Position numbers and translations under genes: made by a program | The notes under the pieces: model-generated | The model's input: the letters and a program-made list of their open reading frames with translations, nothing else | Told to the model about the DNA's origin: nothing | The model's database searches: none | Source of the DNA: Azoarcus olearius | Lineage (GTDB): Bacteria; Pseudomonadota; Gammaproteobacteria; Burkholderiales; Rhodocyclaceae | Reading direction: 5' to 3' | DNA: 64,000 nt | NCBI RefSeq assembly: GCF_001682385.1 | Contig: NZ_CP016210.1 | Span: 3,596,001-3,660,000 of the forward strand | In this document: piece after piece, positions 1 to 10,014 of the stretch | How the letters are laid out: every line of letters starts with the position of its first letter | Numbering within the stretch: the first letter of the stretch is position 1

Positions 1-330
1 GGCGGCCGGCTGTCCTGCCAGCTCTATCAGCGCAGTGCCGACATCTTCCTCGGCGTGCCCTTCAATATTGCGTCCTACGCCCTGCTCACAATGATGGTGG
101 CGCAGGTGTGCGACCTTGAGCCTGGCGACTTCGTGTGGACGGGCGGAGATTGCCATCTCTATCTCAACCATTTGCAGCAAGCCGAGGAGCAGCTTCAGCG
201 CACGCCCTACCCCTTGCCGCGGATGATCCTGAACCCCGAGGTGCGCGACCTGTTCGCATTCCGCTTCGAAGACTTCACGCTGGAGGGCTACACCGCCCAT
301 CCGCACATCAAGGCGCCTGTCGCTGTATGA
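1..330 (+). CDS. thyA: Thymidylate synthase, 3' end (partial)
   Basis: C-terminal 109 residues of thymidylate synthase, which methylates dUMP to dTMP using methylene-tetrahydrofolate. The frame is open from base 1, so the gene starts before the window. Visible family signatures are the dUMP-binding QRSAD segment, PFNIASY, the GDFVWTGGD stretch, HLYLNH and the C-terminal [10 protein letters not shown], which closes over the folate. The catalytic cysteine (PPCH region) lies just upstream and cannot be checked. The stop overlaps the folA start as ATGA, so the two are translationally coupled; folA regenerates the tetrahydrofolate that this enzyme oxidises. Confidence 0.97.
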   Translation, partial: GGRLSCQLYQRSADIFLGVPFNIASYALLTMMVAQVCDLEPGDFVWTGGDCHLYLNHLQQAEEQLQRTPYPLPRMILNPEVRDLFAFRFEDFTLEGYTAHPHIKAPVAV

Positions 331-821
331 CGACTCCACGCTCCCTCACCTTCGTCGTCGCGATCGCTTCCAACGGCGTGATCGGCCGAAACAACGCGCT
401 GCCCTGGCGGCTGAAGGCCGACCTGGCGCACTTCAAGGCTGTCACCCTGGGTCACCCGATCGTGATGGGTCGCAAGACCTGGGAATCGCTCGGCCGCCCA
501 TTGCCGGGTCGGCGCAACATGGTGGTCACGCGCAACGCGGATTACCGGGCGATCGGCGCGGAGGTCTTTGCCACGCCGGAGGCCGCGGTTAATGCGGTGG
601 CGGAGGGCCCCCTGTTCGTGATCGGAGGCGCCCAGTTGTACAAGGAACTGCTGCCGATGGCTGACCGGCTGCTGATCACCGAAGTCCTCGCCGACGTAGA
701 AGGCGATGCCTACTTTCCGCCCTTCAACCTCGAAGCATTCCGCGAATGCAGCCGCGAACACCACCCCGCGGATGCCGACAACCAATTCGCGTTCGACATC
801 GTCGACTACCGCCGCCGCTAA
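327..821 (+). CDS. folA: Dihydrofolate reductase
   Basis: A 164-residue DHFR that reduces dihydrofolate to tetrahydrofolate with NADPH. N-terminal [21 protein letters not shown], the [13 protein letters not shown] segment, [12 protein letters not shown] and the [13 protein letters not shown] motif are all present, and length is typical of bacterial chromosomal enzymes. I chose the ATG at 327 because it gives the canonical N-terminus and overlaps the thyA stop by four bases; a longer open frame upstream has no family similarity and lies inside thyA. The gene converges on the decarboxylase gene, with a hairpin between them. Confidence 0.97.
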   Translation: MTTPRSLTFVVAIASNGVIGRNNALPWRLKADLAHFKAVTLGHPIVMGRKTWESLGRPLPGRRNMVVTRNADYRAIGAEVFATPEAAVNAVAEGPLFVIGGAQLYKELLPMADRLLITEVLADVEGDAYFPPFNLEAFRECSREHHPADADNQFAFDIVDYRRR

Positions 822-825
822 ACGA

Positions 826-848
826 CTACGGCCCCTAGGGGGCCGTAG
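826..848. terminator. Hairpin between convergent folA and decarboxylase genes
   Basis: Perfect 10-bp inverted repeat (826-835 with 839-848) around a 3-base loop, sitting between two convergent stop codons. There is no long T-run on either side; reading the minus strand a short TTT follows a few bases later. It is probably a bidirectional terminator, but this rests on position and structure only. Confidence 0.6.
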
Positions 849-870
849 TGTCAGCTGCACCGATACCGAT

Positions 871-3114
871 CTAGTCCGACGCTACGCAATCCACGTAGTA
901 ACGGCCGTCGTCTCCCTTCACCAGCCCGTGGATGTCGGTTTCGAACCCGGGGAAGCGGGCGTTGAAATCGCGTGCGAACTGCAGATAGCGCACGATCGTC
1001 GGATTGAAGCGCTCGCCCGGAATCAGCAGGGGAATACCCGGCGGATACGGCGTTACCAGCATCGCGGTGACGCGATCCTCCAGTTCGTCGATCAGAACCC
1101 GTTCGATTTCACGGTGCGCCATCTTGGCGAAGGCGTCGGCCGGTTTCATCGCGGGCACCATGTCCGACAGGTACATCTCGGTGGTCAGCCGTGCCACGTC
1201 GTGAGCCTTGTAGAAGCTGTGGATCTGCGCGCACAGGTCCTTCAACCCCACTTTCTCGTAGCGCGGATGCTTGGCAATGAAGTCCGGCATCACGCGCCAC
1301 AAGGGCTGGTTGCGATCGTAGTCGTCCTTGAACTGCTGGAGTTCGGTCACCAACGTGTTCCAGCGCCCCTTGGTGATGCCGATCGTGAACATGATGAAGA
1401 ACGAATACAGCCCGGTCTTCTCGACGATGATCCCGTGCTCGGCGAGGTAGCGCGTCAGAATGCCCGCCGGGATCCCCCAGTCGGCAAAGTCGCCGTCGAC
1501 GTCGAGCCCGGGGGTGATCACGGTGGCCTTGATCGGGTCGAGCATGTTGAAGCCCGGCGCCAAGTCGCCGAAGCCGTGCCAGCGTTCGCCGTTCTTCAGC
1601 ATCCAGTCGTCACGCTCGCCCAGACCTTCCTCGGCGAGATACTCCGGGCCCCACACCCGGAACCACCAGTCGGATTCGCCGAACTCGGCATCCACCTTGC
1701 GCATCGCACGGCGGAACTCGACCGCCTCCGCCAGTGATTCATCCACCAGCGCGGCACCGCCCGGCGGCTCCATCATCGCCGCCGCCACGTCGCAGGACGC
1801 GATGATCGCGTACTGCGGCGAGGTGGAGGTGTGCATCAGATAGGCCTCGTTGAAGATGTCGCGGTCGAGCTTGCGGGTCTGCGAGTCCTGCACCAGGATT
1901 TGCGACGCCTGGCTGAGGCCGGCGAGCAGCTTGTGGGTCGATTGCGTCGAGAAGATCATCGACTCGCGGCAGCGCGGACGATCCTCGCCGATCGCGTGGT
2001 AGTCGCCGTAGAAGTCGTGGAAGGCCGCGTGCGGCAGCCAGGCTTCATCGAAGTGCAGCGTGTCGATCTTGCCGTCGAGCATCTCCTTGATGGTCTCGAC
2101 GTTGTACACCACGCCGTCGTAAGTCGACTGGGTGATGGTGAGGATGCGCGGCTTCTTGCTCTTCGCTTCGCGTGCGAACGGGTTGGCCTCGATCTTCTTC
2201 TGGATGTTCTCCATCGAGAACTCTTCGAGCGGGATCGGGCCGATGATGCCGTAGTGGTTGCGGGTCGGCGTCAGGAACACCGGCACCGCGCCGGTCATGA
2301 TGATGGAGTGCAGGATGGACTTGTGGCAGTTGCGGTCGACGACGACGATGTCGCCGGGCGCCACCGTGGTGTGCCACACCATCTTGTTCGAGGTCGAAGT
2401 GCCGTTGGTGACGAAGTACAGGTGATCGCAGTTGAAGATGCGCGCCGCGTTACGCTCGGACGCAGCCACCGGGCCGGTGTGGTCGAGCAACTGGCCGAGT
2501 TCATCCACCGCGTTGCAGACGTCCGCCCGCAGCATGTTCTCGCCGAAGAACTGGTGGAACATCTGCCCGACCGGACTCTTCAGGAACGCGACGCCCCCGG
2601 AGTGGCCCGGGCAGTGCCAGGAATACGAGCCGTCCGCCGCGTAGTGCGTCAGCGCGCGGAAGAACGGCGGCGGCAGCGACTCGAGGTAGTTGCGCGCCTC
2701 GCGCACGACGTAGCGCGCGATGAACTCCGGCGTGTCCTCGAACATGTGGATGAAGCCGTGCATCTCGCGCAGCACGTCGTTCGGAATATGACGGCTGGTG
2801 CGCGTCTCCCCGTGCAGGAAGATCGGGATGTCGGCGTTGCGCAGGCGGATCTCCTCGACGAAGCTGCGCAGGTCGGCAATTGCCTTGGCTGAGGCCTCTG
2901 GCGAGGAAAACTCTTCATCGTCGATCGACAGGATGAAGCCCGAACCGCGGCTCTGCTGCTGGGCGAAAGAGGTCAGGTCGCCATAGCTCGTGACCCCGAG
3001 CACCTCCATGCCCTCTTCCTCGATGGCTGTGGCGAGCGCGCGGATGCCCAGCCCCGAGGTGTTCTCGGAGCGGAAGTCCTCGTCGATGATGATGATCGGA
3101 AAATGGAATCGCAT
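871..3114 (-). CDS. Arginine/lysine/ornithine decarboxylase, PLP-dependent (AdiA/LdcC family)
   Basis: A 747-residue fold-type I PLP decarboxylase with the layout of the large inducible or biosynthetic basic amino-acid decarboxylases: an N-terminal response-regulator-like wing domain (about 1-130), a PLP core and a C-terminal domain. The PLP lysine is in STHKLLAGLSQAS at about residue 395; HFDEAW upstream is the cofactor-binding Asp region and GATEWAY-type sequences such as YFVTNGTSTSNK are present. It removes CO2 from arginine, lysine or ornithine to give agmatine, cadaverine or putrescine. Length and overall similarity favour arginine decarboxylase, but substrate cannot be fixed from sequence. 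The start at 3114 is preceded by GGAGAG. It is monocistronic, with terminators on both sides. Confidence 0.88.
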   Translation of the reverse strand: MRFHFPIIIIDEDFRSENTSGLGIRALATAIEEEGMEVLGVTSYGDLTSFAQQQSRGSGFILSIDDEEFSSPEASAKAIADLRSFVEEIRLRNADIPIFLHGETRTSRHIPNDVLREMHGFIHMFEDTPEFIARYVVREARNYLESLPPPFFRALTHYAADGSYSWHCPGHSGGVAFLKSPVGQMFHQFFGENMLRADVCNAVDELGQLLDHTGPVAASERNAARIFNCDHLYFVTNGTSTSNKMVWHTTVAPGDIVVVDRNCHKSILHSIIMTGAVPVFLTPTRNHYGIIGPIPLEEFSMENIQKKIEANPFAREAKSKKPRILTITQSTYDGVVYNVETIKEMLDGKIDTLHFDEAWLPHAAFHDFYGDYHAIGEDRPRCRESMIFSTQSTHKLLAGLSQASQILVQDSQTRKLDRDIFNEAYLMHTSTSPQYAIIASCDVAAAMMEPPGGAALVDESLAEAVEFRRAMRKVDAEFGESDWWFRVWGPEYLAEEGLGERDDWMLKNGERWHGFGDLAPGFNMLDPIKATVITPGLDVDGDFADWGIPAGILTRYLAEHGIIVEKTGLYSFFIMFTIGITKGRWNTLVTELQQFKDDYDRNQPLWRVMPDFIAKHPRYEKVGLKDLCAQIHSFYKAHDVARLTTEMYLSDMVPAMKPADAFAKMAHREIERVLIDELEDRVTAMLVTPYPPGIPLLIPGERFNPTIVRYLQFARDFNARFPGFETDIHGLVKGDDGRYYVDCVASD

Positions 3115-3134
3115 CCTTGGTCTCTCCAGCAGCC

Positions 3135-3180
3135 GTCCCGTGCGGGACTGCCGTGCATCTTAAACGCGTGTTGTTTACGC
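3135..3180 (-). promoter_or_regulatory. Possible promoter/operator region of the decarboxylase gene
   Basis: The leader holds two inverted repeats: 6-bp arms GTCCCG/CGGGAC at 3135-3140 and 3143-3148, and TAAAC/GTTTA at 3161-3165 and 3173-3177 with a 7-base spacer. On the minus strand a TAAGAT-like -10 lies next to the second repeat, but no good -35 is visible. The repeats could bind a regulator; none can be named. Confidence 0.3.
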
Positions 3181-3195
3181 GACGTCGGCAGAAGT

Positions 3196-3218
3196 AGAAA
3201 AGGGCCGACTGACGGCCC
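3196..3218 (-). terminator. Rho-independent terminator downstream of dcd
   Basis: On the minus strand a 6-bp GC-only stem (3202-3207 with 3213-3218, 5-base loop) is followed directly by TTTTCT. It lies about 60 bases past the dcd stop and just before the decarboxylase gene, so it separates the two units. Confidence 0.75.
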
Positions 3219-3280
3219 CCGGCGTATTTCCCGTGCAACAACCCCGCTTCGCACCCAATGCGGCGCGGGGTGTTCCATGA

Positions 3281-3847
3281 TCAGATCTTGGGCAGCGTGA
3301 CACCCGTTTGCCCGAAATACTTGCCCCCACGATCCTTGTAGGAGGTTTCGCACTCTTCATCGGATTCGAAGAAGAGCATCTGCGCGACGCCTTCATTGGC
3401 GTAGATCTTCGCCGGCAGCGGCGTGGTGTTGGAAAACTCAAGCGTCACGTGGCCCTCCCATTCCGGCTCCAGCGGGGTCACGTTGACGATGATGCCGCAG
3501 CGCGCATAGGTACTCTTTCCCAGACAGACCGTGAGCACGTTGCGCGGGATGCGGAAAAACTCCACCGTGCGGGCAAGCGCGAAGGAGTTGGGCGGGATGA
3601 TGCAGACGTCACCAACGAAATCGACGAAGTTACGCGCATCGAAGTCCTTCGGATCGACGATGGTCGAGTTGATGTTGGTGAAGATCTTGAATTCGTTCGC
3701 GCACCGCACATCGTAGCCGTAGCTGGAGGTGCCGTAGGACACGATCTTGCCGCCTTCGTTGCTGCGGACCAGCTCGGGCGCGAACGGCGCGATCATCCCT
3801 TGCTGCTCCGCCATGCGGCGGATCCACTTGTCGGACTTGATGGACAT
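3281..3847 (-). CDS. dcd: dCTP deaminase
   Basis: A 188-residue dCTP deaminase that converts dCTP to dUTP, feeding dUMP for thymidylate synthase. The N-terminus [37 protein letters not shown], the catalytic-site segment [27 protein letters not shown] and the C-terminal [15 protein letters not shown] match the family, including the conserved Glu that activates water in [11 protein letters not shown]. The start at 3847 gives the canonical MSIKSD start; 17 further codons upstream are not conserved. It follows apbC by 102 bases on the same strand and may be cotranscribed with it. Confidence 0.97.
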   Translation of the reverse strand: MSIKSDKWIRRMAEQQGMIAPFAPELVRSNEGGKIVSYGTSSYGYDVRCANEFKIFTNINSTIVDPKDFDARNFVDFVGDVCIIPPNSFALARTVEFFRIPRNVLTVCLGKSTYARCGIIVNVTPLEPEWEGHVTLEFSNTTPLPAKIYANEGVAQMLFFESDEECETSYKDRGGKYFGQTGVTLPKI

Positions 3848-3910
3848 CTGGCGCGGCTTCCTGTGCGGCCCCGAGGACCGGGTGCGAAAAATCGGCAAGT
3901 GTAGGGCATG

Positions 3911-3942
3911 CGCCGCCGCAGGAAAAGCAAGCTGCGGCGGCG
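3911..3942. repeat. GC-rich inverted repeat between apbC and dcd
   Basis: Perfect 11-bp arms (3911-3921 and 3932-3942) around a 10-base A-rich loop, in the 102-base gap between the apbC stop and the dcd start. There is no T-run, so it may be an mRNA stability or attenuation hairpin rather than a full terminator. Confidence 0.5.
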
Positions 3943-3949
3943 GCGCCGA

Positions 3950-5041
3950 TCAGGTGTTCTGGATCACGATGTTGGGGAACTTGTGCGTCATGTCCTTCGC
4001 CTTCTCGGCGATGTGCACCGCCACCTTGCGCGCGATTTCCTTGTAGATGGCCGCGATACGGCCGTCCGGGTCGGACACCACGGTGGGCGCCCCGCTGTCC
4101 GCCTCCTTGCGGATCTGCAGATCGAGCGGCAGCGCGCCGAGGAAGGGAATGTCGTAGTCGGCACACAGCTTCTGCCCGCCGCCGGTACCGAAGATGTGCT
4201 CCTCGTGGCCGCAGTTCGAACAGATGTGGATGCTCATGTTCTCGACCACGCCGAGGATGGGCACGCCCACCTTCTCGAACATCTTGATGCCCTTGCGCGC
4301 GTCGAGCAGCGCGATGTCCTGCGGCGTGGTCACGATCACCGACCCCGTCACCGGCACGCTCTGCGACAGCGTCAGCTGGATGTCGCCGGTGCCCGGCGGC
4401 ATGTCGATGACGAGGTAGTCGAGATCCTTCCAGTGGGTTTCCTTCAGCAACTGGTTGAGCGCCTGCGTGGCCATCGGGCCGCGCCACACCATCGGGGTGT
4501 CCTGGTCGATCAGGAAGCCGATCGACATCGTCTGGATGCCGTAGGCCTCCAGCGGCTCCATGGTCTTGCCGTCCAGCGACTCCGGGCGACGATCGCCGAT
4601 GCCAAGCATCTGCGGTTGCGACGGGCCGTAGATGTCGGCATCCAGGATGCCGACCTGCGCGCCCTCGGCCGCAAGCGCGAGCGCCAGGTTGGCCGCGGTG
4701 GTGCTCTTGCCGACGCCCCCCTTGCCGGAGGCCACGGCGATGATGTTGCGTACGCCGGGCAGCAGCTTCACGCCGTGCTGAACGGCATGCGCCACCACGC
4801 GGCTGGTGACCTTGATGTCCACCTTGCCGATGCCGGGCAGCGCGGCGAGCGCGCCGGCCAGCATGGCCCGGATCGGCTCGTGCTGGCTGCGTGCGGGATA
4901 GCCCAGCTCGACCTCGAAGCTCACATCGCCGCCGCTGACCTTGAGGTTGCGGACACAGCGGGTGGTGATGAGATCCTTGCCGGTGTTGGGGTCGATGACG
5001 GCCTTCAGTGCTTCGCTGACGGTTTCCGGGGTCAAACTCAT
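3950..5041 (-). CDS. apbC: Iron-sulfur cluster carrier ATPase (ApbC/Mrp family)
   Basis: A 363-residue P-loop NTPase of the Mrp/NBP35 family, thought to bind and hand over Fe-S clusters in the cytoplasm. An N-terminal MIP18/DUF59 domain (about 1-90) precedes the NTPase domain. The deviant Walker A motif GKGGVGKST is at 106-114, Walker B is in LVIDMPPGTGD, and the C-terminal HICSNCGHEEHIFG carries the CxxC that binds a bridging cluster. I chose ATG at 5041, preceded by GAGGAC, over a TTG five codons upstream. It is transcribed divergently from the OmpA-like lipoprotein gene. Confidence 0.93.
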   Translation of the reverse strand: MSLTPETVSEALKAVIDPNTGKDLITTRCVRNLKVSGGDVSFEVELGYPARSQHEPIRAMLAGALAALPGIGKVDIKVTSRVVAHAVQHGVKLLPGVRNIIAVASGKGGVGKSTTAANLALALAAEGAQVGILDADIYGPSQPQMLGIGDRRPESLDGKTMEPLEAYGIQTMSIGFLIDQDTPMVWRGPMATQALNQLLKETHWKDLDYLVIDMPPGTGDIQLTLSQSVPVTGSVIVTTPQDIALLDARKGIKMFEKVGVPILGVVENMSIHICSNCGHEEHIFGTGGGQKLCADYDIPFLGALPLDLQIRKEADSGAPTVVSDPDGRIAAIYKEIARKVAVHIAEKAKDMTHKFPNIVIQNT

Positions 5042-5265
5042 GTTGGGGGTCCTCAATGATCGCGCCGCCCGAGCGCAAGGGCGGGAACATCGGGATGATA
5101 CCGGAGCGCCAGCCGGCGCTCACACCAAAACCCCACCGCCACGCCAGGCGGTCTTAACGGCGGGCGTCGGACGCGGCATCATCGCGTCCCTGCCGGCACC
5201 CGTGAGAAAATGCCGACGGCAACGACCGGACCGATCCTCTTTGACGACGTACATCCTCCACCACC

Positions 5266-5847
5266 ATGCGTAATCCACAATCCCTGCTCTCCGCCCTGAC
5301 CGCGGCCTCCGCCGCGCTGCTGATCAGCGCCTGCGCCACCGGCGACGCCACCCGTCCGAGCGAAGGCGGCAGCACGCCCCCGGCCGCCGAGAAGCGCGCC
5401 GCCAGCACCGCGAAGATCGACTGGGCCGCGCTTCAGAAAGAACTGAGCGGCGCGCTGCGCGGCGTCCAGGACGCCGAGGTCGGCGAAGCCACCGCCGACG
5501 GTATCCATCTGCGCATCCCGGTCAGCAACGGCTTTGCCTCCGGCGGCAGCGAGCCGCGACCGGCACTGACCAAGGTGCTCGATTCGCTGGTCGCCCCGCT
5601 CGCCGCGCGGCCCGGCGTCGGAATCAAGGTCATCGGCCATACCGACGGCCTCGGCAGCGAGATGTACAACCTCAAGCTCTCCATCCAGCGCGCCGAAGCG
5701 GTGATGGAATACCTGCGTAGCCGCGGTATCGCGTTCGACCGGCTGTCGGCCGACGGCAAGGGCGAGACCGAGCCGATCGCCGACAACGCCAAGGAGGCCA
5801 CCCGCGCCCGCAACCGGCGCGTCGAGATCGTGCTGCGCGCGATCTGA
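5266..5847 (+). CDS. OmpA-family peptidoglycan-associated lipoprotein
   Basis: A 193-residue outer-membrane lipoprotein. The N-terminal signal ends in a lipobox, LLISAC, so the mature protein starts at Cys23; a Thr/Pro/Ala-rich linker leads to an OmpA C-terminal domain (about 85-190). The peptidoglycan-binding signature is visible as VIGHTDGLGSEMYNLKLSIQRA, followed by GKGETEPIADN and ARNRRVEI. Such proteins tether the outer membrane to diaminopimelate in the cell wall. It is followed 84 bases later by metG. Its specific role is not evident; it is a stand-alone OmpA domain, not Pal in a tol-pal operon. Confidence 0.85.
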   Translation: MRNPQSLLSALTAASAALLISACATGDATRPSEGGSTPPAAEKRAASTAKIDWAALQKELSGALRGVQDAEVGEATADGIHLRIPVSNGFASGGSEPRPALTKVLDSLVAPLAARPGVGIKVIGHTDGLGSEMYNLKLSIQRAEAVMEYLRSRGIAFDRLSADGKGETEPIADNAKEATRARNRRVEIVLRAI

Positions 5848-5895
5848 TCCACCACGGGAGGCGAGGATGGGCGCGGGAAGCATGGCGCGCTTTGT

Positions 5896-5907
5896 TAAAC
5901 TCGCGGC
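5896..5907 (+). promoter_or_regulatory. Possible -10 element of metG (TAAACT-CGCGGC)
   Basis: TAAACT followed directly by CGCGGC lies 25 bases before the metG start. Nearly the same string occurs before other genes in this window (25731, 35741, 57674). No convincing -35 is found 16-18 bases upstream here, so the call rests on the repetition. Confidence 0.4.
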
Positions 5908-5931
5908 TTTGATTCCAGCCCGCCTCCCGCC

Positions 5932-8103
5932 ATGTCCCGCAAGATCCTCGTCACCAACGCCCTGCCCTACGCCAACGGCGACATCCACCTCGGCCACCTC
6001 GTCGGCTACATCCAGGGCGACATCTGGGTGCGATTCCAGCGCATGCGCGGCAACTCGGTGCACTACGTGTGCGCCGACGATACCCACGGCACGCCGATCA
6101 TGCTGCGCGCGGAGAAGGAAGGCATCACCCCCGAACAGCTGATCGACCGGGTGCATGGCGAGCACCTGCGCGACTTCACCGACTTCGGCGTCGGCTTCGA
6201 TCACTACCACTCCACCCACAGCGCCGAAAACCGCGCTTACGCCGAAGAGATCTACGGCAAGCTGCTCGGTGCGGGCTTCATCGAAACGCGCTCGATCGAG
6301 CAGTTCTACGACCCGGTCAAGGAAATGTTCCTGCCGGACCGCTTCATCAAGGGCGAATGCCCCAAGTGCGGGGCCGGCGACCAGTACGGCGACAACTGCG
6401 AGGTCTGTGGCGCCGCCTACGCGCCCACCGAGCTGAAGAATCCCTACTCCGCGGTGTCCGGCGCAAAGCCGGTGCTGCGCACCAGCGAGCACTACTTCTT
6501 CCGCCTGTCCGACCCGCGCGCGGTCGAGTTCCTGCGCGACTGGACGCGCGGCACCAACGCCGGCGGCGAACGCCGCCTGCAGGCCGAAGCGGCCAACAAG
6601 ATGAAGGAATGGCTCGGCGAGGCGGGCGAGAACAAGCTCTCGGACTGGGACATCTCGCGCGACGCGCCCTACTTCGGCTTCGAGATTCCCGGCGCGCCCG
6701 GCAAGTATTTCTACGTCTGGCTGGACGCCCCGATCGGCTACCTCGCCAGCTTCCGCCACTATGCCGAGCGCCGCGGCGACATCGCCGTGGCGGACTACAC
6801 CGACGCCGCGCGCGCGGAAAGCCAGGGCACCGAGCTGGTGCACTTCATCGGCAAGGACATCCTCTACTTCCACGCGCTGTTCTGGCCGGCGATGCTGAAA
6901 TTCGCCGGCTACCGCACGCCCACCCAGCTTTGCGTGAACGGTTTCCTGACGGTGGACGGCGCCAAGATGTCCAAGAGCCGCGGCACCTTCATCACCGCGC
7001 GCTCCTACATCGTGCAGGGCCTCAACCCGGAATGGCTGCGCTACTACTTCGCCAGCAAGTCCAACGGCACCATGGAAGACGTCGATCTCAACCTCGACGA
7101 CATGATCGCCAAGGTCAATTCCGACCTGGTCGGCAAGTACGTGAACATCGCCAGCCGCTGCGCGGGCTTCATCGCCAAGCGCTTCGACGGCAAGCTCGGC
7201 GCGAGTGACCCGAAGGCCACCGCCGACTTCGAATCCGCCTACGAATCCGCGCAGATCGCCCAGGCTTACGAGGAACGCGACTACGGCCGCGCGCTGCGCG
7301 AGATCATGCGGCTGGCCGACCTGGCCAACCAGTACGTCAACGACCACAAGCCGTGGGAACTCGCCAAGCAGGACGGCCAGGACGCGCAGCTTCACGTGGT
7401 CTGCAGCACCGCGCTGACGCTGTTCCGCGACCTGACGCTGTACCTCAAGCCGGTGCTGCCGGGGCTGGCCGCCAAGGTGGAAGCCTTTCTCGCGCTGCCG
7501 CCGCTGCAGTGGAACGACAGCTGGAAGCCGCTGCCGGCCGGGCACGCGATCACCGCGTACCAGCACCTGATGACGCGCGTCGAACGCAAACAGATCGACG
7601 CCCTGCTGGAAGCCAACCGCGAATCCCTCGCACCGGCTTCGGCCACGGCGCCCGCGAAGGACGCCAAGCCGGCCAAGGAAGCGGGTTCGCAACAGCGCCA
7701 CGCCGAAAAGCAGCAGCACGCGGCCGGCGTCAGCGAAACCGCGTCGCCGCACATCTCGATCGACGACTTCACCAAGGTCGATCTGCGCATCGCGAAGATC
7801 GTGGATGCGCAGCACGTCGAAGGCGCCGACAAACTCATCCGGCTGCAGCTCGACATCGGTGAAACCGACGAAGCGGGCAATCCGAAGCCGCGCCAGGTCT
7901 TCGCCGGCATCAAGTCCGCCTACGACCCTGCCGCGCTTGTCGGCCGGCTGACCGTGATGGTGGCCAACCTCGCCCCGCGCAAGATGAAGTTCGGCATGAG
8001 CGAAGGCATGGTGCTCGCCGCCTCCGATCCGGACGGCAAGACGGGCGGGCTCTACATCCTCGCGCCCGACGAGGGCGCGCAGGCCGGCATGCGGGTCAAG
8101 TAA
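5932..8103 (+). CDS. metG: Methionyl-tRNA synthetase
   Basis: A 723-residue class I synthetase charging tRNA-Met and initiator tRNA. The HIGH motif appears as HLGH at 19-22, the zinc knuckle cysteines are C143, C146, C156 and C159, and KMSKS is at 345-349. A low-complexity Ala/Lys/Glu linker (about 565-600) joins a C-terminal EMAP/Trbp111-like tRNA-binding domain that starts near [14 protein letters not shown] and is responsible for dimerisation. Length fits the long (E. coli-type) form. The start is the only ATG giving the canonical [16 protein letters not shown]-terminus. Confidence 0.98.
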   Translation: MSRKILVTNALPYANGDIHLGHLVGYIQGDIWVRFQRMRGNSVHYVCADDTHGTPIMLRAEKEGITPEQLIDRVHGEHLRDFTDFGVGFDHYHSTHSAENRAYAEEIYGKLLGAGFIETRSIEQFYDPVKEMFLPDRFIKGECPKCGAGDQYGDNCEVCGAAYAPTELKNPYSAVSGAKPVLRTSEHYFFRLSDPRAVEFLRDWTRGTNAGGERRLQAEAANKMKEWLGEAGENKLSDWDISRDAPYFGFEIPGAPGKYFYVWLDAPIGYLASFRHYAERRGDIAVADYTDAARAESQGTELVHFIGKDILYFHALFWPAMLKFAGYRTPTQLCVNGFLTVDGAKMSKSRGTFITARSYIVQGLNPEWLRYYFASKSNGTMEDVDLNLDDMIAKVNSDLVGKYVNIASRCAGFIAKRFDGKLGASDPKATADFESAYESAQIAQAYEERDYGRALREIMRLADLANQYVNDHKPWELAKQDGQDAQLHVVCSTALTLFRDLTLYLKPVLPGLAAKVEAFLALPPLQWNDSWKPLPAGHAITAYQHLMTRVERKQIDALLEANRESLAPASATAPAKDAKPAKEAGSQQRHAEKQQHAAGVSETASPHISIDDFTKVDLRIAKIVDAQHVEGADKLIRLQLDIGETDEAGNPKPRQVFAGIKSAYDPAALVGRLTVMVANLAPRKMKFGMSEGMVLAASDPDGKTGGLYILAPDEGAQAGMRVK

Positions 8104-8139
8104 GCCGTCCGTCGCGCTTTAACCAAAGTTCTACGTGCC

Positions 8140-8162
8140 GCGGGTGGACAAAGTCCGCCCGC
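8140..8162 (+). terminator. Hairpin downstream of metG
   Basis: 10-bp arms (8140-8149 and 8153-8162, one G-T pair) around an AAA loop, 37 bases after the metG stop. No T-run follows, so termination is possible but not shown. Confidence 0.4.
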
Positions 8163-8322
8163 TGGCCGAAAAATAGCAGCACCTTCCCACCCGTCCCCGC
8201 CATGCCACTGACGCAATCGAAACGCTGGATCGTTCGACGGCGCACCGCCCCGGGACGGGCGTCTCCGCACCACGCCGTAACCGGCGGGCTGCCAGCAGAA
8301 CCACAACAACTGCGGAGACACC

Positions 8323-10014
8323 ATGACCATCCCGTTTCGCCCCAAGCTTCTTGACACACTGCGCGGCTACGACCGCGCGGGCTTCACCGCCGACCTCTCG
8401 GCGGGCATCACTGTCGGCGTGCTCGCGCTCCCGCTCGCGATGGCCTTCGCGATCGCCTCCGGGCTGTCGCCCAGCGCCGGCATCTGGACCGCGATCGTCG
8501 CCGGTTTCCTGATCGCCGCGCTCGGCGGTTCGCGGGTGCAGATCGGCGGCCCCACCGGCGCCTTCATTCCGATCATCTACGCCATCGTCGCCGACTACGG
8601 CGTGCAGAACCTGCTGATCGCCACGATGATGTCCGGCGTCATGCTGTTCGCCATGGGCGCCTTCCGCCTCGGCAGCATGATCCGCTTCATCCCGCTGTCG
8701 GTCGTCATCGGCTTCACCAACGGCATCGCGGTGGTGATCTTCCTTTCGCAGGTGAAGGATTTCCTCGGCCTGCGCATCGAGCACCTGCCCGGTGAGTTCT
8801 TCGCCAAGATGAAGGCGCTCGGCGCAGCGCTACCGACGCTCCACCTGCCCACCGTGCTGGTGGCGGTAGCCTCGCTCGCGGTGCTGCTGCTGTGGAACCG
8901 CCAGGCCACCCGCACGCCCTGGATGCGCCGCCTGCCGGGGCCGCTCGCGGTGCTGATCCTCGCCACCGCGGCCAATGCCCTGCTCGCTCTGCCGGTGGAA
9001 ACCATCGGCAGCCGCTTTGGCGGCATCCCGCAGGAAATGCCGCCCTTCGGTCTGCCGGAACTCTCGCTCGGCACCCTCGGCAAGCTGATCGTGCCCGCGC
9101 TGACCATCGCGCTGCTCGGCGCGATCGAATCGCTGCTGTCGGCGCGGGTGGCCGACAGCCAGATCGACGACCGCCACGACCCCAACCAGGAGCTGATGGC
9201 GCAGGGCCTCGCCAACGTCGCCGCGCCGCTGGTCGGCGGCTTCGCGGCCACGGGTGCGATCGCGCGCACCGCCACCAACATCCGCACCGGCGGCCGCACC
9301 CCGGTGGCGGGAATGATCCACGCGCTGGTACTGCTGGCCGTGGTGCTGGCGCTGGCGCCGCTGGCGAGCGCCATTCCGCTCGCCACGCTGTCGGCCATCG
9401 TGGTGGTGGTCGCGGTGAACATGGGCGAATGGCATGCCTTCGCGCCGGCCGAACTCGGCCGCTACTCGCTGCAGTACCGCACCATCCTGCTCGGCACCTT
9501 CGTCGTCACCGTGGTCTTCGACCTGACGCTGGCGGTCGAACTCGGCATGGTGCTGGCGAGTCTGTTCTTCATCTACCGGATGTCGGACCTGACCCGCGTG
9601 GAGCGCATTGCGCTCGAGGACCACTACGGCGTGGCCGCGCTGGCGCGGGCGGACGGAACGCCGCGCATCCTCGCCTACAGCATGTTCGGCAGCCTGTTCT
9701 TCGGTGCCGCCAACAAGCTGGAGAATTTGCTGCTGATGCAGGACGGCCATCCGGACGTCGTCATCCTCGATCTCGCCAAGGTCATCAACATCGACACCAC
9801 CGGGCTCGACATCCTGCAGACGCTGCACCGCAATCTGCAAAAGCGCGGCGCGCACCTGATCCTGTGCGGGCTCAATGCGCAACCCGAATCGCTGTTGATG
9901 CGCTCCGGCTTCGGCGAGCGCGTGGGGCGCGAGAACCTCGCCGCCAACATCACCGACGCCCTGCTGCGGGCGCAGTGGCTCAGCGGCAAGCAAACGGAGG
10001 TGTCCTATGCCTGA
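8323..10014 (+). CDS. SulP-family anion transporter with STAS domain
   Basis: A 563-residue inner-membrane protein of the SulP (SLC26) family, which moves sulfate, bicarbonate or other anions. About a dozen hydrophobic helices span residues 20-420; the DLSAGITVGVLALPLAMAFAIASGL segment near the N-terminus is the family signature. A cytoplasmic STAS domain follows (about 435-550), with VVILDLAKVINIDTTGLDIL. ATG 8323 is preceded by GGAGA. Substrate cannot be inferred. The 3' end overlaps acyP by 8 bases, so the two are likely cotranscribed. Confidence 0.92.
   Translation: MTIPFRPKLLDTLRGYDRAGFTADLSAGITVGVLALPLAMAFAIASGLSPSAGIWTAIVAGFLIAALGGSRVQIGGPTGAFIPIIYAIVADYGVQNLLIATMMSGVMLFAMGAFRLGSMIRFIPLSVVIGFTNGIAVVIFLSQVKDFLGLRIEHLPGEFFAKMKALGAALPTLHLPTVLVAVASLAVLLLWNRQATRTPWMRRLPGPLAVLILATAANALLALPVETIGSRFGGIPQEMPPFGLPELSLGTLGKLIVPALTIALLGAIESLLSARVADSQIDDRHDPNQELMAQGLANVAAPLVGGFAATGAIARTATNIRTGGRTPVAGMIHALVLLAVVLALAPLASAIPLATLSAIVVVVAVNMGEWHAFAPAELGRYSLQYRTILLGTFVVTVVFDLTLAVELGMVLASLFFIYRMSDLTRVERIALEDHYGVAALARADGTPRILAYSMFGSLFFGAANKLENLLLMQDGHPDVVILDLAKVINIDTTGLDILQTLHRNLQKRGAHLILCGLNAQPESLLMRSGFGERVGRENLAANITDALLRAQWLSGKQTEVSYA

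Noticed and set aside
5179-7815. An 878-residue open frame on the minus strand opposite metG and the lipoprotein gene
   Set aside because: It spans two real genes and their intergenic region with no recognisable domain; it is a GC-driven shadow.
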